Below, one piece after another: positions 12,031-24,200 of a DNA stretch of 64,000 nucleotides; within the stretch, counting starts at the first letter, position 1; every line of letters begins with the position of its first letter. A program made the position numbers and the translations under genes. The notes under the pieces are model-generated. The model saw only the letters and a list, made by a program, of their open reading frames with translations. It did not search any database and was not told the origin of the DNA. The DNA is from Tetracladium setigerum (lineage: Eukaryota > Ascomycota > Leotiomycetes > Helotiales): NCBI GenBank assembly GCA_031472005.1, contig PZJY01000002.1, positions 310,001 through 374,000 on the forward strand, written 5' to 3'.

Positions 12031-14857
12031 ATGGCTAGATACGAGTCTAAGTATATCTTCATTTCCTACCTTCTGCAGACCTGTGATGGCTGACACACCC
12101 TAGCAATATCCTCTTTTTGCCCTTTCGCAAGACCAATACCCTCGCCTTGTCGGCCGCCATTAGACAACACATCTCCAGCAAATATGACCAACACCCAGAT
12201 ATGTTCAAGCAGGACCTGGAGGTAGTTGATGCCCTGCGCAGAGATGCGGTGAATGTCCGAGAACCACACACGAGCGGGATCAAAAAGATCGCAGCCTACG
12301 CAGGGCAGCTTTCTTGGATGGGGGTAAATTCCCTATCGATGTGAGTGAGGCATACGGCTTGGGTTCATACAGTATGTATGAAATGATGAGATGCTGATAT
12401 TGTTGGCAGATTGGAGCAGACTTCTCCTGGTATCCTGCCTTAGGATACAATACCGACCGACCCACTTCCCAGAATAACCTCAAATTTGAACTTGCCAATG
12501 TCCTCTACAACCTTGCCGCACTATATTCTCAACTGGCCATGTCTTCGAATCGCAGTACAACTGAAGGGCTCAGATCTGCATGTAATTACTTCTGTCTGTC
12601 TGCGGGTGTTATCGCACATATCAAGACGGAAGTCCTGCCAGAATTGAGAGCGGTTCCACCAGAGGACATGGACGACAGCACCCTCGAATCACTCGAGTAT
12701 CTTCTATTAGCACAGGCGCAAGAATGTTTTTGGCAGAAAGCAGTTATGGATGGTTATAAGGATGCTTCAATAGCAAAATTGGCAGCCAAAGTTTCAGATT
12801 TCTATGGCGCTGCCGGCGACTGGGGCGTCAAGAGTGAAGCTGTAAGCTCGGAATGGATACATCATATGACGGCAAAACACCACCATTTTGCTGCTGCAGC
12901 GCAGTATCGACAGGCATGTGATTGTTTGGAGAAGCGAAAATACGGAGAAGAGGTCGCAAGATTAAGAGACAGTATCGTTTGTGTCAATGAGGGTTTGAAA
13001 GAGTCGAGATATCTGAACAAGATAGTTCTTGGGGATCTGAATGGCTTGAAGAATAAAGTCACGGAAGATTTGAAAAGAGCAGAGAAGGACAATGATATGA
13101 TTTACCTGAGTGAGTTGTAAAAGGCTTTCGATGGACGAAGGGGATGCTAACTTCGCAGATCCTGTGCCTCCAAAATCAGAACTAAAAACCCTCGACCGAG
13201 CCAACATGGCAACAGCAAAAGTGCCAAAAGAAGTTTCGGAACCTGCTTCCTTCATTGGTCCCAAAGGAGAATTTGGACCACCTCTGTTCGCAAAGCTGGT
13301 ACCATTTGCCGTTCACATGGCGGCGAGCATATACGAAGAAAGACGAGACCGTTTGGTAAACACAAGTATTACCGAGGAACTTGAAATTCTGACTACCAAA
13401 ATACACGATACTTTGAGTTTCTTAAATCTACCCGGTTCGCTTCAAGCTTTGGAGAAACCTCTAGGGCTCCCACCAAGTCTCACATCACATGCCGAAGAAA
13501 TCAGACAAGCAGATGCGCTGACTAGACTTCAAAGATCGTTCTCGGACACCGCAAAATTAAAAGCTTCTGACGATGCGATTTTTGCAGAGGGTCGTGAACT
13601 TCTCCAAGCCGAGGCCTCCGAGAATGATCGCTTACTTAAGAAATACGGGACCGACAGATGGAAGCGACTTGATTCCCAAAGTGCCGCTCAAAAGCTGTAT
13701 GCACAAGTTGGTGAGATTGAAGGCTATCTCTCAAGCGCAGCAAATAGCGATTCGCTGGTGATCAGCAAATTCCGAGAATGCGAAGATATGCTCCGCATTC
13801 TCTCCAGCTCTGACCGGGACATCGGAAACTTTGTTCCCAGCAGTCGTCGAGTTGCCATACCGCCAAATCTCGAAGCGGAAGTGTCTCGGCTCCGAAACAG
13901 TCTCAATGAAGTGCAACGGCTCGAATCTCGGCGCCGAAGGAAGATCGAAGCTCTGCGAGAGAAAGCCAAGAAGGATGATATCAACGATAGCATTCTAAGC
14001 GAGACTGCGCGTTTGGAGCGAGAATTTCCAGCGGCTACTTCCATAACTCCCGCGCATTTTGAAGATTTTTTCGATCGAAGACTTCAGAAGTACGATGTTG
14101 ATATTGCCAGTCTTAAATCCGAATCTGAGGAACAAGATCAGTTAATTTCAAATCTCGAACAAGCAAATGCCAGTTTTGTGGCAGCGAGGAAGGGAGACAC
14201 AAGCTCCAGGGAGAGAGAACAGGCACTCCAAAAGTTGGAGAACGCGTATTTTAGGTACAAGGAAATTGTAAGTAATTTGGAGGTCGGAAGGAAATTTTAC
14301 AATGATCTAGCCAAAATTGTGGGCAAGTTCCGCGATGGATGCAAAGGCTTTGTGTATGAGAGGAGAGAGGAGGCGGTCCGAATGGAATCGTAAGTACCGC
14401 CAGTCCTTTTTTACTCTCCTCCCATTTTGTCGCTCCAACTAATTTTCTATCGAAAAGCGACCTCTCCCTGCCCCCTCTCTCAAATCTCACAATGCAACCC
14501 CAACAGCCCACTTCCCCTCAACCACGAACATACACCACCCGTTCATCCAAGGTACCATTAATACCCGCTCCACAGCCAACATATACCTCAGCTCACCAAC
14601 AACCGCAACAATCACTACATTCTGAAAATGACCATCCAATACCAGCTCCAGTGCCAACGAGGGCTGATATGAGCGGGGGAAATATGATTAGTACGTGGAA
14701 CCCGGAGATGGGAATCAAGTTTGGGGGTGGTGGTGGAGGTGGTGGCTTGGGAAGCGCAATTCAGAGCGAAGGAAGAAGTCCTAGTTGGCAACAGCCACCG
14801 CAGCAGCAACCAAATAACCAGACGTGGGATCCGAATAAGGGTTTTAAGTTTGGATAA
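12031..14857 (+). CDS. palA: PalA/Rim20 (BRO1-domain) ambient-pH signalling protein
   Basis: PalA bridges ESCRT-III (Vps32) to the transcription factor PacC at endosomes and allows PacC processing at alkaline pH. Exons: 12031-12050, 12104-12340 (or -12323), 12410-13109, 13159-14389 and 14458-14857, giving about 860 residues, normal for the family. The N-terminal BRO1 domain contains QHPDMFKQDLE, NVLYNLAALYSQLA and LEYLLLAQAQECFWQKA, all hallmarks. A coiled V-domain follows, then a Pro/Gln-rich tail. At 12321 the conserved GGKFPID is out of frame by one missing G. Either this is a base-call error, or the GTAAAT at 12324 is used as donor; the latter restores the frame but drops six residues. 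The assignment itself is firm. Confidence 0.93.
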
Positions 14858-16068
14858 ATGATGTAGAAACATCGTTCTATAGAATTGGGAATCGCTTTTT
14901 TTCACGATGCCTGGAATGGCATCAAGGGAAGGAATTAATAGGTGTGAAACAAGTCTCGATGAGGATGTTTCTTTTTCTTCATTTGATTGGTGTTGAATCC
15001 TTTTCTGAGCAAAGATTTATTTCACATGTTTCTTATTACCGCGGATTGTTGTGCATTTTCGAGATTTGACAAAGATTTGAAGTTTACCATAACATCGCAT
15101 TTGTTCTATGATCTGCGAAGCTCTTGATTGTTCCGCCTTGCTTTCTTCCACTAGCTTGCTTCTGCGCTCACAAAAACAAGTCAGATTTCCTACTTCTGGA
15201 TTTTCTTTCTTCACGTCCTCTTGAGATTAGATTTCGGGAATCGTCCAGGAGAAGTAAGTGTAAGTCTATGTATTATAACTTAGAATTTCCGTCAATGCAG
15301 CGATGTCAATGTCAAGCATTCCCAATCAAATTCGTTATTCCACGCCGTTTTTCTTAAGAAAGCAGTCATATCAGGTGGGTCTGTCTTCCGAGGCGAGCTT
15401 TTTATTTCCCGAGTATAATGCAATGAGCTACTAGAAAAATGGCGGGGATCCATCATTCTCCACCTGTAGCTAGTCGCTATCAAGTTAGATGCCTTTGCGG
15501 GGCGACCTTCTCTTCGGTGTCATTGCGTCATCCGCCGCACACGCTAGCACAAGCTATACTATTATAGTGCTTGGCCGACACCCACCCTTAACGACCCTTA
15601 ATAGCTCTGGTTAAGTCTTCTTGCCTCAAGTAGGAGTCTACGTAATTACCCTTTTGGATCTTGGTGGAACCGTTTTCTCTTCAGTCATTGGATCAACTGC
15701 ACACGCTAGTACAGGCTGGCTATACTGTTATAGTGCTTGACTAACTCCCAGTCATTGGATCATCCGCATACGCTAGCACAGGCTAATTTTATAGTACTTG
15801 TTTCAGTCATAGCCGTAACAGCCCTAACTCAAGCTTTATTTGCCTCAGGTGCAGTTAAAGTAGGCATGTGAATCGAGTATCGCGCCAGCCCGAATCTAAA
15901 ACACAATTCTTATATCTTCCATGAAATCCTGTCTCCTTTATTCCCCCTCCTCTACTTTCTCACAAACAAAAAACATTCACAAGAAACCTAACAACCCAAC
16001 AAACAGAAACAAACCCAAAATTCAGACATCAAAAACCCAATCAAGTCAAAGATCAATCAATTCCAAAA
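14858..16068. other. Gene-poor interval with degenerate repeats
   Basis: Contains the palA 3' flank and then three imperfect copies of a roughly 50-base unit (listed separately). No credible gene is seen. Confidence 0.5.
15520..15800. repeat. Three imperfect copies of a ~50-base unit
   Basis: Copies lie at about 15520-15575, 15683-15741 and 15751-15800. Each carries a TCATTG.(A/G)TCA start, a central ACGCTAGCACA(G/A)GCT and a TTATAGT(G/A)CTTG end. The copies differ by point changes and small gaps, and the third is adjacent to the second. This looks like the remains of a transposon end or a decayed minisatellite. No coding capacity is visible. Confidence 0.6.
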
Positions 16069-16709
16069 ATGAAAAACTCACAAATCCTCCGCTACATCTT
16101 CCTCCCCGTCTTCAGCTTCTTTGCCGTCCTCTTTATTAGCACCTACATCTACTGCTCATGTCGCTACGATCGAAAAGAAGCCAGGAAGTATAAACAAGCT
16201 CGAAAGCAAAGAAATGGAGCCAGGAGGGGGACGCAGTAAACTGACCTCGAAGCTCAAGAATTGGAAAATGTTATCAGGACGCGTGTTATAGGTCGTGAAG
16301 AAGATACTTTGAGTAGACCTAGGCCTTTCCCTCTCAGATTTCGAGGTTGGGTGCCCGTGGTGTTGCTGGTACTGCTATTGACCCCTTTTCGGCTGCTTTG
16401 ACTCCCTCTACTTCTTCTTCCCCAGCTTCCTCGGTGACTGTTGTGGATGCTCCTGCTACCATCGCTAGTATCATCACCACAACTACTCCAACTGAACAAG
16501 CGACAAGAGAAACCTTCGAACCAAGAGTACAAACTGTCCGCTTCAATTCTATGGCCTCTTCTGTGATCCCAGGAACGTCGGCTCGGGTGATTGTTGGGCA
16601 GAGCGTTGCTGTTGAGGAGAGTGAGGAGGTGGCGTTTGAGCCTCCTATTCATGCTAGAGGCAAGGAGTACTACGCTGCTATGAGGGCGAAGTATCAGAAT
16701 GTTGTTTAA
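16069..16709 (+). pseudogene. Small single-pass membrane protein gene, apparently broken by a stop and a frameshift
   Basis: ATG 16069 begins a 56-codon frame: a polar start, a hydrophobic helix (FLPVFSFFAVLFISTYIYC) and a very basic tail ending at TAA 16237-16239. The same frame stays open after that stop for about 50 more codons (TDLEAQELENVIRTR...). Then, near 16348, coding-like sequence passes to the next frame and runs to TAA 16707-16709 with a Ser/Thr/Ala-rich region and the end YYAAMRAKYQNVV. One added G at the TTGGG (16347-16350) would restore the second junction. The stop could be a C-to-T change (CAA to TAA). Alternatively only the 56-residue protein is made. No family recognised. 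Confidence 0.45.
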
Positions 16710-18370
16710 ATGAGATGAGGGCTAGTTTTTGCTGTCGCTTCTTCTGGGGGACTTTCTGCTGGAAGATTAGTTGGGTTGGTTTTGGATCTCGGTAATTGAG
16801 AATAGGCTCGGCGAGGAGGGAGTTGAAAGGTTTGAAGCCGGGTTGGGAATTTGGAAGTTAAGAAGTTATGCAAATACTTGGGATAAGGCTTTGTTGCTCT
16901 GGGTTTTGTATCTCACCTTGAGTAATTTTATTATTGCGAGTGGACACTCAATTAAAATTGTAGAAAGTTGGATTGGAGGGATGTGGGTTTGAGCTTGAAT
17001 TCACCTGCCTGTAATATGCAGATTTGTAGTCTATTCATAATAACCACATGTATTTTCAATATCTGTCCAAGTACCTTAGGACTAGGCATCTTTCACCGTG
17101 CTTTTCAAAGTGATTTGCTGAGGAATTGTGAAGTGTCGCGTGGGCGCCGTCCTCATGAAGCTCACGCCGCATGAAATTATTTGCACAAGCCCTCCCCCAG
17201 TGAATTCTTTTGTCTTGTAATTATTGATTTTCTCTCTATTTTTTATTTTAACTTTGGAGTTCGTTTCTCACTACTGTTTCACTAATCATCCCGTTTGCGG
17301 ATTTTCCAACTTAAGTAACGATTCGCCAAGTCTGTCTTTATTTTATGCCCTCCGCCGTGCTGTATGAATCTGGGTGCTCACGCCAAGACGCAGAGTCGAA
17401 GCAAGGTGATGACTTGAGGAGCTTGCGTCTGTCTCTCGTTCTTGAAGACGACCGAGCAGGATGTAGTAGGCCCTTGAACTGGGTTAAAATAATATCGCTC
17501 CGGCGAAGGCATCAAAATCCTTAAATAAAGGTAATCTTGGAAGTGTGAAGCGGTGATAAGGGCGAGAAGTGTGAGGATACGACGAGAATGTGACAGAAGT
17601 TCTGTTGATTGTATAAGTTAGCTCAGTTGAACCAAGGATGGGAAGAGATCCCGGTATTTCGATATTGGTAGAGTCTTTTGCCCTTGTGTGGTTTGCATGT
17701 TCTGGTTTGAATGTTCTTCGCTCTTTTTTTTGCCCCCACTCCCAACTCAGGTTTGTCTCTCGACTAGTTTTTTATGAGGTTCAGTTGACACAAGACATAT
17801 ATTTCTGTAGGGTATAAGTGAGATTAATTTAAGGTTTCGCATTTCCGATGAATACACTGCAGAACAGCCGCATACATCAGGGATTGGCTCAGCTGGCTAG
17901 TAAGTCGACATGAGCGTTCACCCTTTAAGGAAAGGACTCCGCCTCCCGTCCCGACACGCACCTCCACTCTGGGTTTTCGCATGGCCTCCGTTGGGCCTGC
18001 TTACATGCGTGCTTATCTTTGTAAGCCGAAATGCTTCAAAACTGTGTCGTGCCTTACAGCGAGCTTAAATAAGCCACCTAGAACGGCTAACATCCTCGAT
18101 AAGTATTATATAATATCGGGTTCGGGGTGTTATAGAAGCGGTCAAATGCCTACATAGGTAAATGAAGAAGTCTGACATACATCCAGCCGCACGAATATTT
18201 CTTCTTTAGCATTACGGGCGTAGTGTAGAATTTTCCTAGGACTGGATAAAGCCCGAGTACTTATAGAGAGTAGTTCATCAGGATCGTGAGAGCAGCAACA
18301 TTCTTCGCTCTACTCCATTCCACGCCTTAACTTCGCAAGCTCGATACTCGTCAATCCTCATACGCTCAAA
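16710..18370. other. Gene-poor interval before the secreted-protein gene
   Basis: No convincing ORF. Near 17884 there is a tRNA A-box-like TGGCTCAGCTGG, but no cloverleaf follows. TATTATATAATAT near 18104 and TTATAGAGAG near 18260 are possible core-promoter elements for the secreted-protein gene at 18371. Confidence 0.45.
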
Positions 18371-18897
18371 ATGTCTATCAAGAGCATCCTGCTCTCTTTA
18401 TTGGCTGTCGGTCTCTACTCGACAGCTCTAGCTACACCTGTTGGAGACAACGCTATGGTGAAACGGGGAACTCCCAACACGATCAACGTGGGAAGTGTCA
18501 AATGCGCCACCGATCAAAACCGTTTTCACACCAAGAAAGTCAGTGCGGCAGCGCTGAGCATTGGATTGATCACGCCTGATCATCACCTGCCCATGCCCGC
18601 CCGTAGCACCAGGAGGTGGCCCTTTGGAGAGGGCAACATCTGTGCGTTTAACCAGTATGTGTTCGAGAACACACATGTCGACGAGAGCGTAATCGCGCAG
18701 GCTGCGTTGAAGATTCTTGCAAGCTGCTGCGGCAACAAGGTCTACACCGATGCCGACACATGGTAAGTGCTCATCCCAGCACCCAAACACAAAAAGGCGA
18801 GTGGAATTGCTCACACATAAGCAGTGCTGGTGGCAACATTCTGACGTATGGAGATTCCGGGCTTAATGTACCCGTGTACGTCAACAGGAACTGTTAA
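18371..18897 (+). CDS. Small secreted cysteine-containing protein (effector-like)
   Basis: Two exons (18371-18762, 18825-18897) give 154 residues. Residues 1-21 are a clear signal peptide ending in ALA. A KR dibasic site at residues 31-32 would allow Kex2-type maturation. The mature part has six cysteines: VKCA, ICAF, an adjacent CC pair, DTC and the final RNC. Small size, secretion, a propeptide and an even cysteine count are typical of fungal effectors or antimicrobial proteins. The ICAF-to-CC spacing loosely recalls KP4-like small secreted proteins, but I cannot confirm that family from the sequence alone. Start context is AAAATGTCT. Confidence 0.75.
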
Positions 18898-20920
18898 ACA
18901 CCTACGCAAGGAAAGTCTTGCGGCTCCGGAAAGCACCCACCAGGGAGGGAGGGACGAACCAGCAAATACCTTACCATAACAAAGACAGACAGAGGAGGGC
19001 TGCGCATGGGAGCAGCTTTTGGCATGCAAAGACGGCGAGGCGGTTTTGGAGCTAATTTAGACTGAATTTGCCTTCTCTTCTACAGTCACTCATTTAATGT
19101 TATACTATTAAGCCTTTCCAGTAAAGCTAGGGTTTCCTTGACGGAGTAATATTTGCACCGTATGTGGTCAGTCTGGATCCTGGCAGATACCGGAGACATT
19201 ATCATAACGTGGTTTATCATCGAGAGACGCATATCAGCGAGCGACGCACATTTAGCGAATTCCCTACCCATCAACTTTGACACGCGTTTTTTTGTATTTA
19301 TTATGTCTGTTCTAACTCAAGAAGTTCGTATTATTATGGCAATGGAAGCTATTCAAACCTCCAGAGCAAAAAATGAGCTGTCGATCTGCTGCTAAACTCT
19401 ACAATGTCCCTGAACCTACGTTACGCGCTCGAATATTGTGACCGGGGTGATATTCTTCTCTTGAGCCATACGCACCGATAACTCTTAGACTGGCAGCGGG
19501 AAGAAAGCCTTGCCCATCCCTCCTTGGCCTTAGATCAGTTGAGGAGAATCTCGCAACAAAATTATAGATTGAAGATATCGAGGCGCGATCAATTATCAAC
19601 AAAATGCTTTGTGACGCGCTTGGACAAGAAAGCCGAAGACTAGAAATCAGAGAAATGATCACACCACATAGAACTATCGTATTCACCTTTCACGTCAGTG
19701 ACTTACAAATTAAATAGGGCACCAACCCTACATACCCACTTTTACCCCTTCGCTAATTCTCTCCCGCCCCACAGTCATTCACCTCCCAAACTCCAGATGC
19801 CTATATAAATCAAAATAAACCAACTTTCCAATACCAACTATCAGATAGGGCTGCCGCTGGGTCTTCGGATCATCAGGAAGAAAACATCGGACTATCGATT
19901 GGGGACTATCTGGTAGTTGTGGATCATAGGTCTGTAATTGCCCACCAAAACCCCAGGTCTCATCTGACACCCTAGTCCATTGGATCTGGGGGCCGTGATA
20001 AAAAAGATGTAGCGTGCTGGCCTGTGTGTGGGTGTCGGTTTGTACGGGTAAGTACGCGAACTTTTTGCATATTTAAGATAGCGATGTTAAGGAATTTTAG
20101 ATTTTTTTTTTGCATGTTTTGGGTGAGATGTGAAGATATGTTTTAGGGCATATTTTGGAGGCGGTTTAATATTCGCTTAGAGGAAAATGTGGGCCTTTCT
20201 TTTTAACGCAGCCAGTTTGAGAGATGGAGAGATGGAGAGATGGAAGATTGAATGGTGACAGCGAAGGTACTGTTTCTTTCTTTACTCTATTTACACAAGG
20301 TAGTCTTTTTCTTAACACCGGCTCTGCTGCGATCTAAAACAGCCAGTCCAATCAATTCTGTAAAAATCTAACGAGCAAGATTCACGCCAAAGCCACCTAT
20401 ATCTTCTCATTCCAAAACGTTGCAGAAGTATGCAATTGTGATGAATCTAACATCAGAAGTTACTCGCTATTCTCATCGTACATATGTTTTCGCATATTTA
20501 TGTCCAATTTCTCACATGAATCTTAGAGCCGATTAACAAATGTAGGTACGTTGATGTGGAAGGGCATTAAATATGGAGGAGGACCATAGCCTCGAGTTTA
20601 TTGAGAACTGAGTATTTGAGTGAGCATATAAAAGATAGGGACATTTGCTAAGTGGTTGAACAAAGGATGTTGAACCATGCTTTTCATTGCATATCGGAAT
20701 CATTTGCTTGCGGGTACTATCAGATGAAGATATCTCATCTCGTAAGACTTCGCAGTTCCGATGGCAAATTTGCAATCAAATTGAATGATTAATTCTCGCC
20801 ATAAAAAAAATCCAAATACTCCGCCCTGAACCAGGCCACCTCTCGATGCTCCATGCCCAATAAATATCCTCCTCCCAAACGCCGTGCTTTAAGATTTCAG
20901 AGGTGCTAATGCGGGGTATC
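18898..20920. other. Gene-poor interval
   Basis: Only short ORFs. On the minus strand about 19779-20055 an open stretch reads protein-like (ending LVYFDLYRHLEFGR before TAG/TAA) but lacks a start codon and any known motif; it may be an exon relic. A GAGATGGA microsatellite lies at about 20219-20242. Confidence 0.4.
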
Positions 20921-22132
20921 TTAGCGCGCTTCACTGTAGTCGTTCAAAGCAACACAAACGAGGCCTATTATGTTTAGCAATGGAAGTCCTGAAGTGAAGA
21001 AGGGAACAAACCTCGGTGATGACCATTGTACTGTCGAATGATCGTTTCACTGTGCAACTCCCACAACCTAGCATAGTGATCCGAGCAGGCCGTAACCAGA
21101 TAGGCAGAATCTGCTGAGAAAGCGCAATCCCATACCCAGCGTTGGTGTCCACCAAGGGTGCTCTCCAAATTAAATGGCTTCGCTTCATTTGACTCCTCGC
21201 CTGGCTGTGGCATCATGGATTCCAGATCCTTCACTTCCCATATCTTGGCTGTGTGGTCTGCAGAGCAAGTTGCAAGATGCTTGACATCAGGAGAGAGCAG
21301 AACTCGGGTAATATAGTGGTCGTGAGCTTTGAAATGGGTGATCGGCATGAGTTGTGTCTTCTCGCGATATTGCATGAGGTGCCACACATAGACGCTTCCC
21401 TAGAAATAATCAGAATTCACTCGCCAACCATTTGAGGAAAGCCTACCGAGTTGGTACCAGCGCACAGAGTTGAACCGTCACTTGCGACAGTAACACTGGC
21501 AACTGGCTGGTCCTCTTCTGGAATCAATTGATGTGAACAATTGTTCTCGGCCAAATCCCAAATTCGTACACTTCCTCCCCGATCGCAGCTTATGATCTCC
21601 CCTTGATTTGGGTGGATAACCACATCGTTCACTGCGCATCCGTGAGAGTAGCTGCGCTGGACTGTTCCATTCCTGGTCTCCCATATCTTAACTGTGCCAT
21701 CCTCAGAGCTTGTAACCATCCATTTGCCTTCGCAGTGAAACGCGACACCTGTGATGTTTCCCGTGTGCCCTTCGAAGGAGAGGATAGGATTCGGGTTTGT
21801 CGACTTAATATCGTACAGCTTGACGGTATGGTGGCCGGCTGCTGCGAGGAAGCGCTTGTCGGGGGAGATGCAAAGTCGATTTACTTGGGAATCAGAATGT
21901 TGAATTGTGCGCGAGCAAATGCCTGAAAGAGCCTCCCAGAACCTGCCATCCACATAGTCAGTATCGTAATGTAATGAAGCTTGAGATCTCTCCGCGCCCT
22001 ACCGAATGGTGTGGTCATAGCCCGCTGAAACAAAAACGCAGGTCTCGTCAGCTTCAGGATACCAACCATATTTTTTGGTAGCCATGATCGCAAGGGAATG
22101 ATTGACTTACCCGTACAAAGAATGACCGACAT
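20921..22132 (-). CDS. LST8: LST8 (TOR complex WD40 subunit)
   Basis: A seven-bladed WD40 propeller that binds the TOR kinase domain in TORC1 and TORC2 and stabilises it. Five exons (22132-22111, 22024-22003, 21942-21447, 21399-21012, 20964-20921) total 972 bases, 323 residues, as expected for the family. The start MSVILCTAGYDHTIRFWEAL, the internal GICSRTIQH.DSQVNRLCISP and CDFAF-type blade WVWDCAFSADSAYLVTACSD are diagnostic, and the protein ends in ALNDYSEAR. The first two exons are only 22 bases each. A short insertion (about ten residues with MMPQPGEE) sits between blades five and six. Frame and splice phases agree throughout. High confidence. Confidence 0.95.
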
Positions 22133-24200
22133 GTTGAAGAAGAGACCGGGAATGCTCTGTATGTACTTTTGCAACGAAGGGTGAAGACCAAACACCTTCG
22201 AATGCTACATGTACTTATAAAACGCCAAAAGTTCACGGTAACAAGAGGGGAACGGTAAGAGCTTGGCGTCGGAAAGGAAAATGTTTTGGCCGGCTGTTCG
22301 CTTATTGTGTTGTCAGTCACATCGACCTTGACATCAACATTCTCCCTTTCAGCTTGTTGTTTCAATGTCAGATCAGTTCAATTGAACAGAAGGTAAATTG
22401 TATGCAGTTGGAAATCACGTTATTTCTTGGTGCGATGCCTTCGTTGAAGGAATTCTTCTCCCAATTGTTCGACCAAACGCATATAGACCGACCTGCTGAT
22501 GAAGTGTTTGGCGAATTGTTCCTTCCATGTTTTTCGAGGTTCCGACTGAGCAATTGAAACAGATTTCAAATCAGCCTTGTTCAATGAGTTGAAAATGCTT
22601 TGTTGTTTTGAGAATTGAATATTCCGATACCTCCAGGCCGGCCTCCCCTCATTAACCACAGAATTGCGCAAGGCGCAGCTCTGATCATCTCAATGACACC
22701 CTTTCTGTATCACCGGAGCTGCCAAGCTTCGCGAATCTACCCATATGTCGAGCTCTTATACTTTAATCCAAGGATTCCTGAACTATCTAAGGTCTTTATC
22801 ATGGATCGATCAGGGCTGCGGTCCGCACCGAAACTGTCAAGCTCCAACCAGAAGTGATTGGTCTCCTTCTTCCCCAGGCCATCATGGGACCAGTCAAACA
22901 GACAATTACATGGGTTATCTTCCATTTGTTTGCATCGTTTCTTTCATTTCTTTATTTGCTACTACTCCGTTGACGCGACGAAGTCTGGCCGCCAATAATT
23001 GAAGTCCGTTGGTCTTGGCAACAGTATCCATTTTTTGTGGCATCAACCACTCCGAGGGTTGCGTTTGGAACTATTCCCGTCATAAGAGCAGCTTGAAACT
23101 TACTCGTCTGTTTTGCTGTTCTTGGTAATCAGAGGGTATTTCAACGTTGGGAATTATTGTACTGTGCTTTCGGAGTTGAAACCTACCTGGATTAAATTAT
23201 TTTTGCCATGTGCTTTCTTTCGTTACTTACAATCCACGATCTCATGTCACAGCACGTCTTTGGATTCAAATCCAAGCATTATATATCTACTATCATATTG
23301 AAGATAACATTGTCTCACTATATATTTCGTTCATACTGCACGCGGTGATGGGACCGCTGTTCCTGCATCACTCCTCTCGTTAGTACGAGAGTTGAACTAC
23401 ATTGTTAAATAAATGTTATGTTCGCACCTGTTATTCCATATGGTTAATTCTCTAGGTTTTCTATTTTCTATCTCATCAATGAAAGATTTACATCATGTTG
23501 ACGTCTCAATGGACTTATTGTGCTCAGGTGAGATATACCCCACCAACTGCTTGAGTTTGCAACATCATTTCCTTTTCCTACAACACTCTTCCGAACAGCT
23601 CAAACCGGCTCTCCAGATCAAACAGCTTCTTTTCTCGTTTTGTCCGTTTGTTCTGATAATTCAAAATGTCTTCCTGTGTTGACTGTAAATCCGCCGAAGC
23701 CTGCCCTACCTCGGATGATTACTTTACCTGTCTGCTACATAACTCAACTAACGTAGAGTCTGATGGTAGATTGATTACTTTAGCCGCACCTGGTACCACC
23801 AGTTCTATGAATGGGGCGGATGCCCAAATAGAGCCGACTATAACGATTTTGGATCCCTTTTTGGCACCGATGAGGATGATTCCTTTACAAGGAGACGTGA
23901 ACAGTGAGAAAGTCCTCCGGTGTCGTAACACCGGTTTTGGTTACTTTTGTTACCGTCCTGCACCTTCCGGCTAGGTTACTAGCGGGATAAACAGTCTGTT
24001 TCTGCTAGCACTAGCTAGCTCTTTCTTAATAGTCCGCTTGCCATCGGTCCCGCTAGCTCCGACTCGCGTCAACTCCAGGCCCATAACTCACCTACTAGTC
24101 ACCATACCACCAAAAGTATCGTCCTTCATTCAGATGTACTTCGGTAGTGTGAAGTACGCTAGCACACCATCTCTTAAGATCCTAACTGCCCGATCCAGGT
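22133..24200. other. Interval between LST8 and the lysine-rich gene
   Basis: Mostly AT-rich with no long ORF. A 102-codon frame at 23666-23974 is listed separately as a possible exon. Confidence 0.45.
23666..23974 (+). CDS. Possible small gene or first exon, unrecognised
   Basis: A 102-codon frame with a good start context (TCAAAATGTCT) behind a pyrimidine-rich leader. It begins MSSCVDCKSAEACPTSDD and has seven cysteines scattered along it. GTGAAC and GTGAGA donors near 23896-23906 could join it to the lysine-rich gene downstream, which lacks a start of its own. No domain is recognised. Confidence 0.3.
   Translation: MSSCVDCKSAEACPTSDDYFTCLLHNSTNVESDGRLITLAAPGTTSSMNGADAQIEPTITILDPFLAPMRMIPLQGDVNSEKVLRCRNTGFGYFCYRPAPSG

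Noticed and set aside
17877..17960. Possible tRNA or SINE (TGGCTCAGCTGG)
   Set aside because: The A-box-like piece is good but no anticodon arm, T-arm or acceptor pairing follows.
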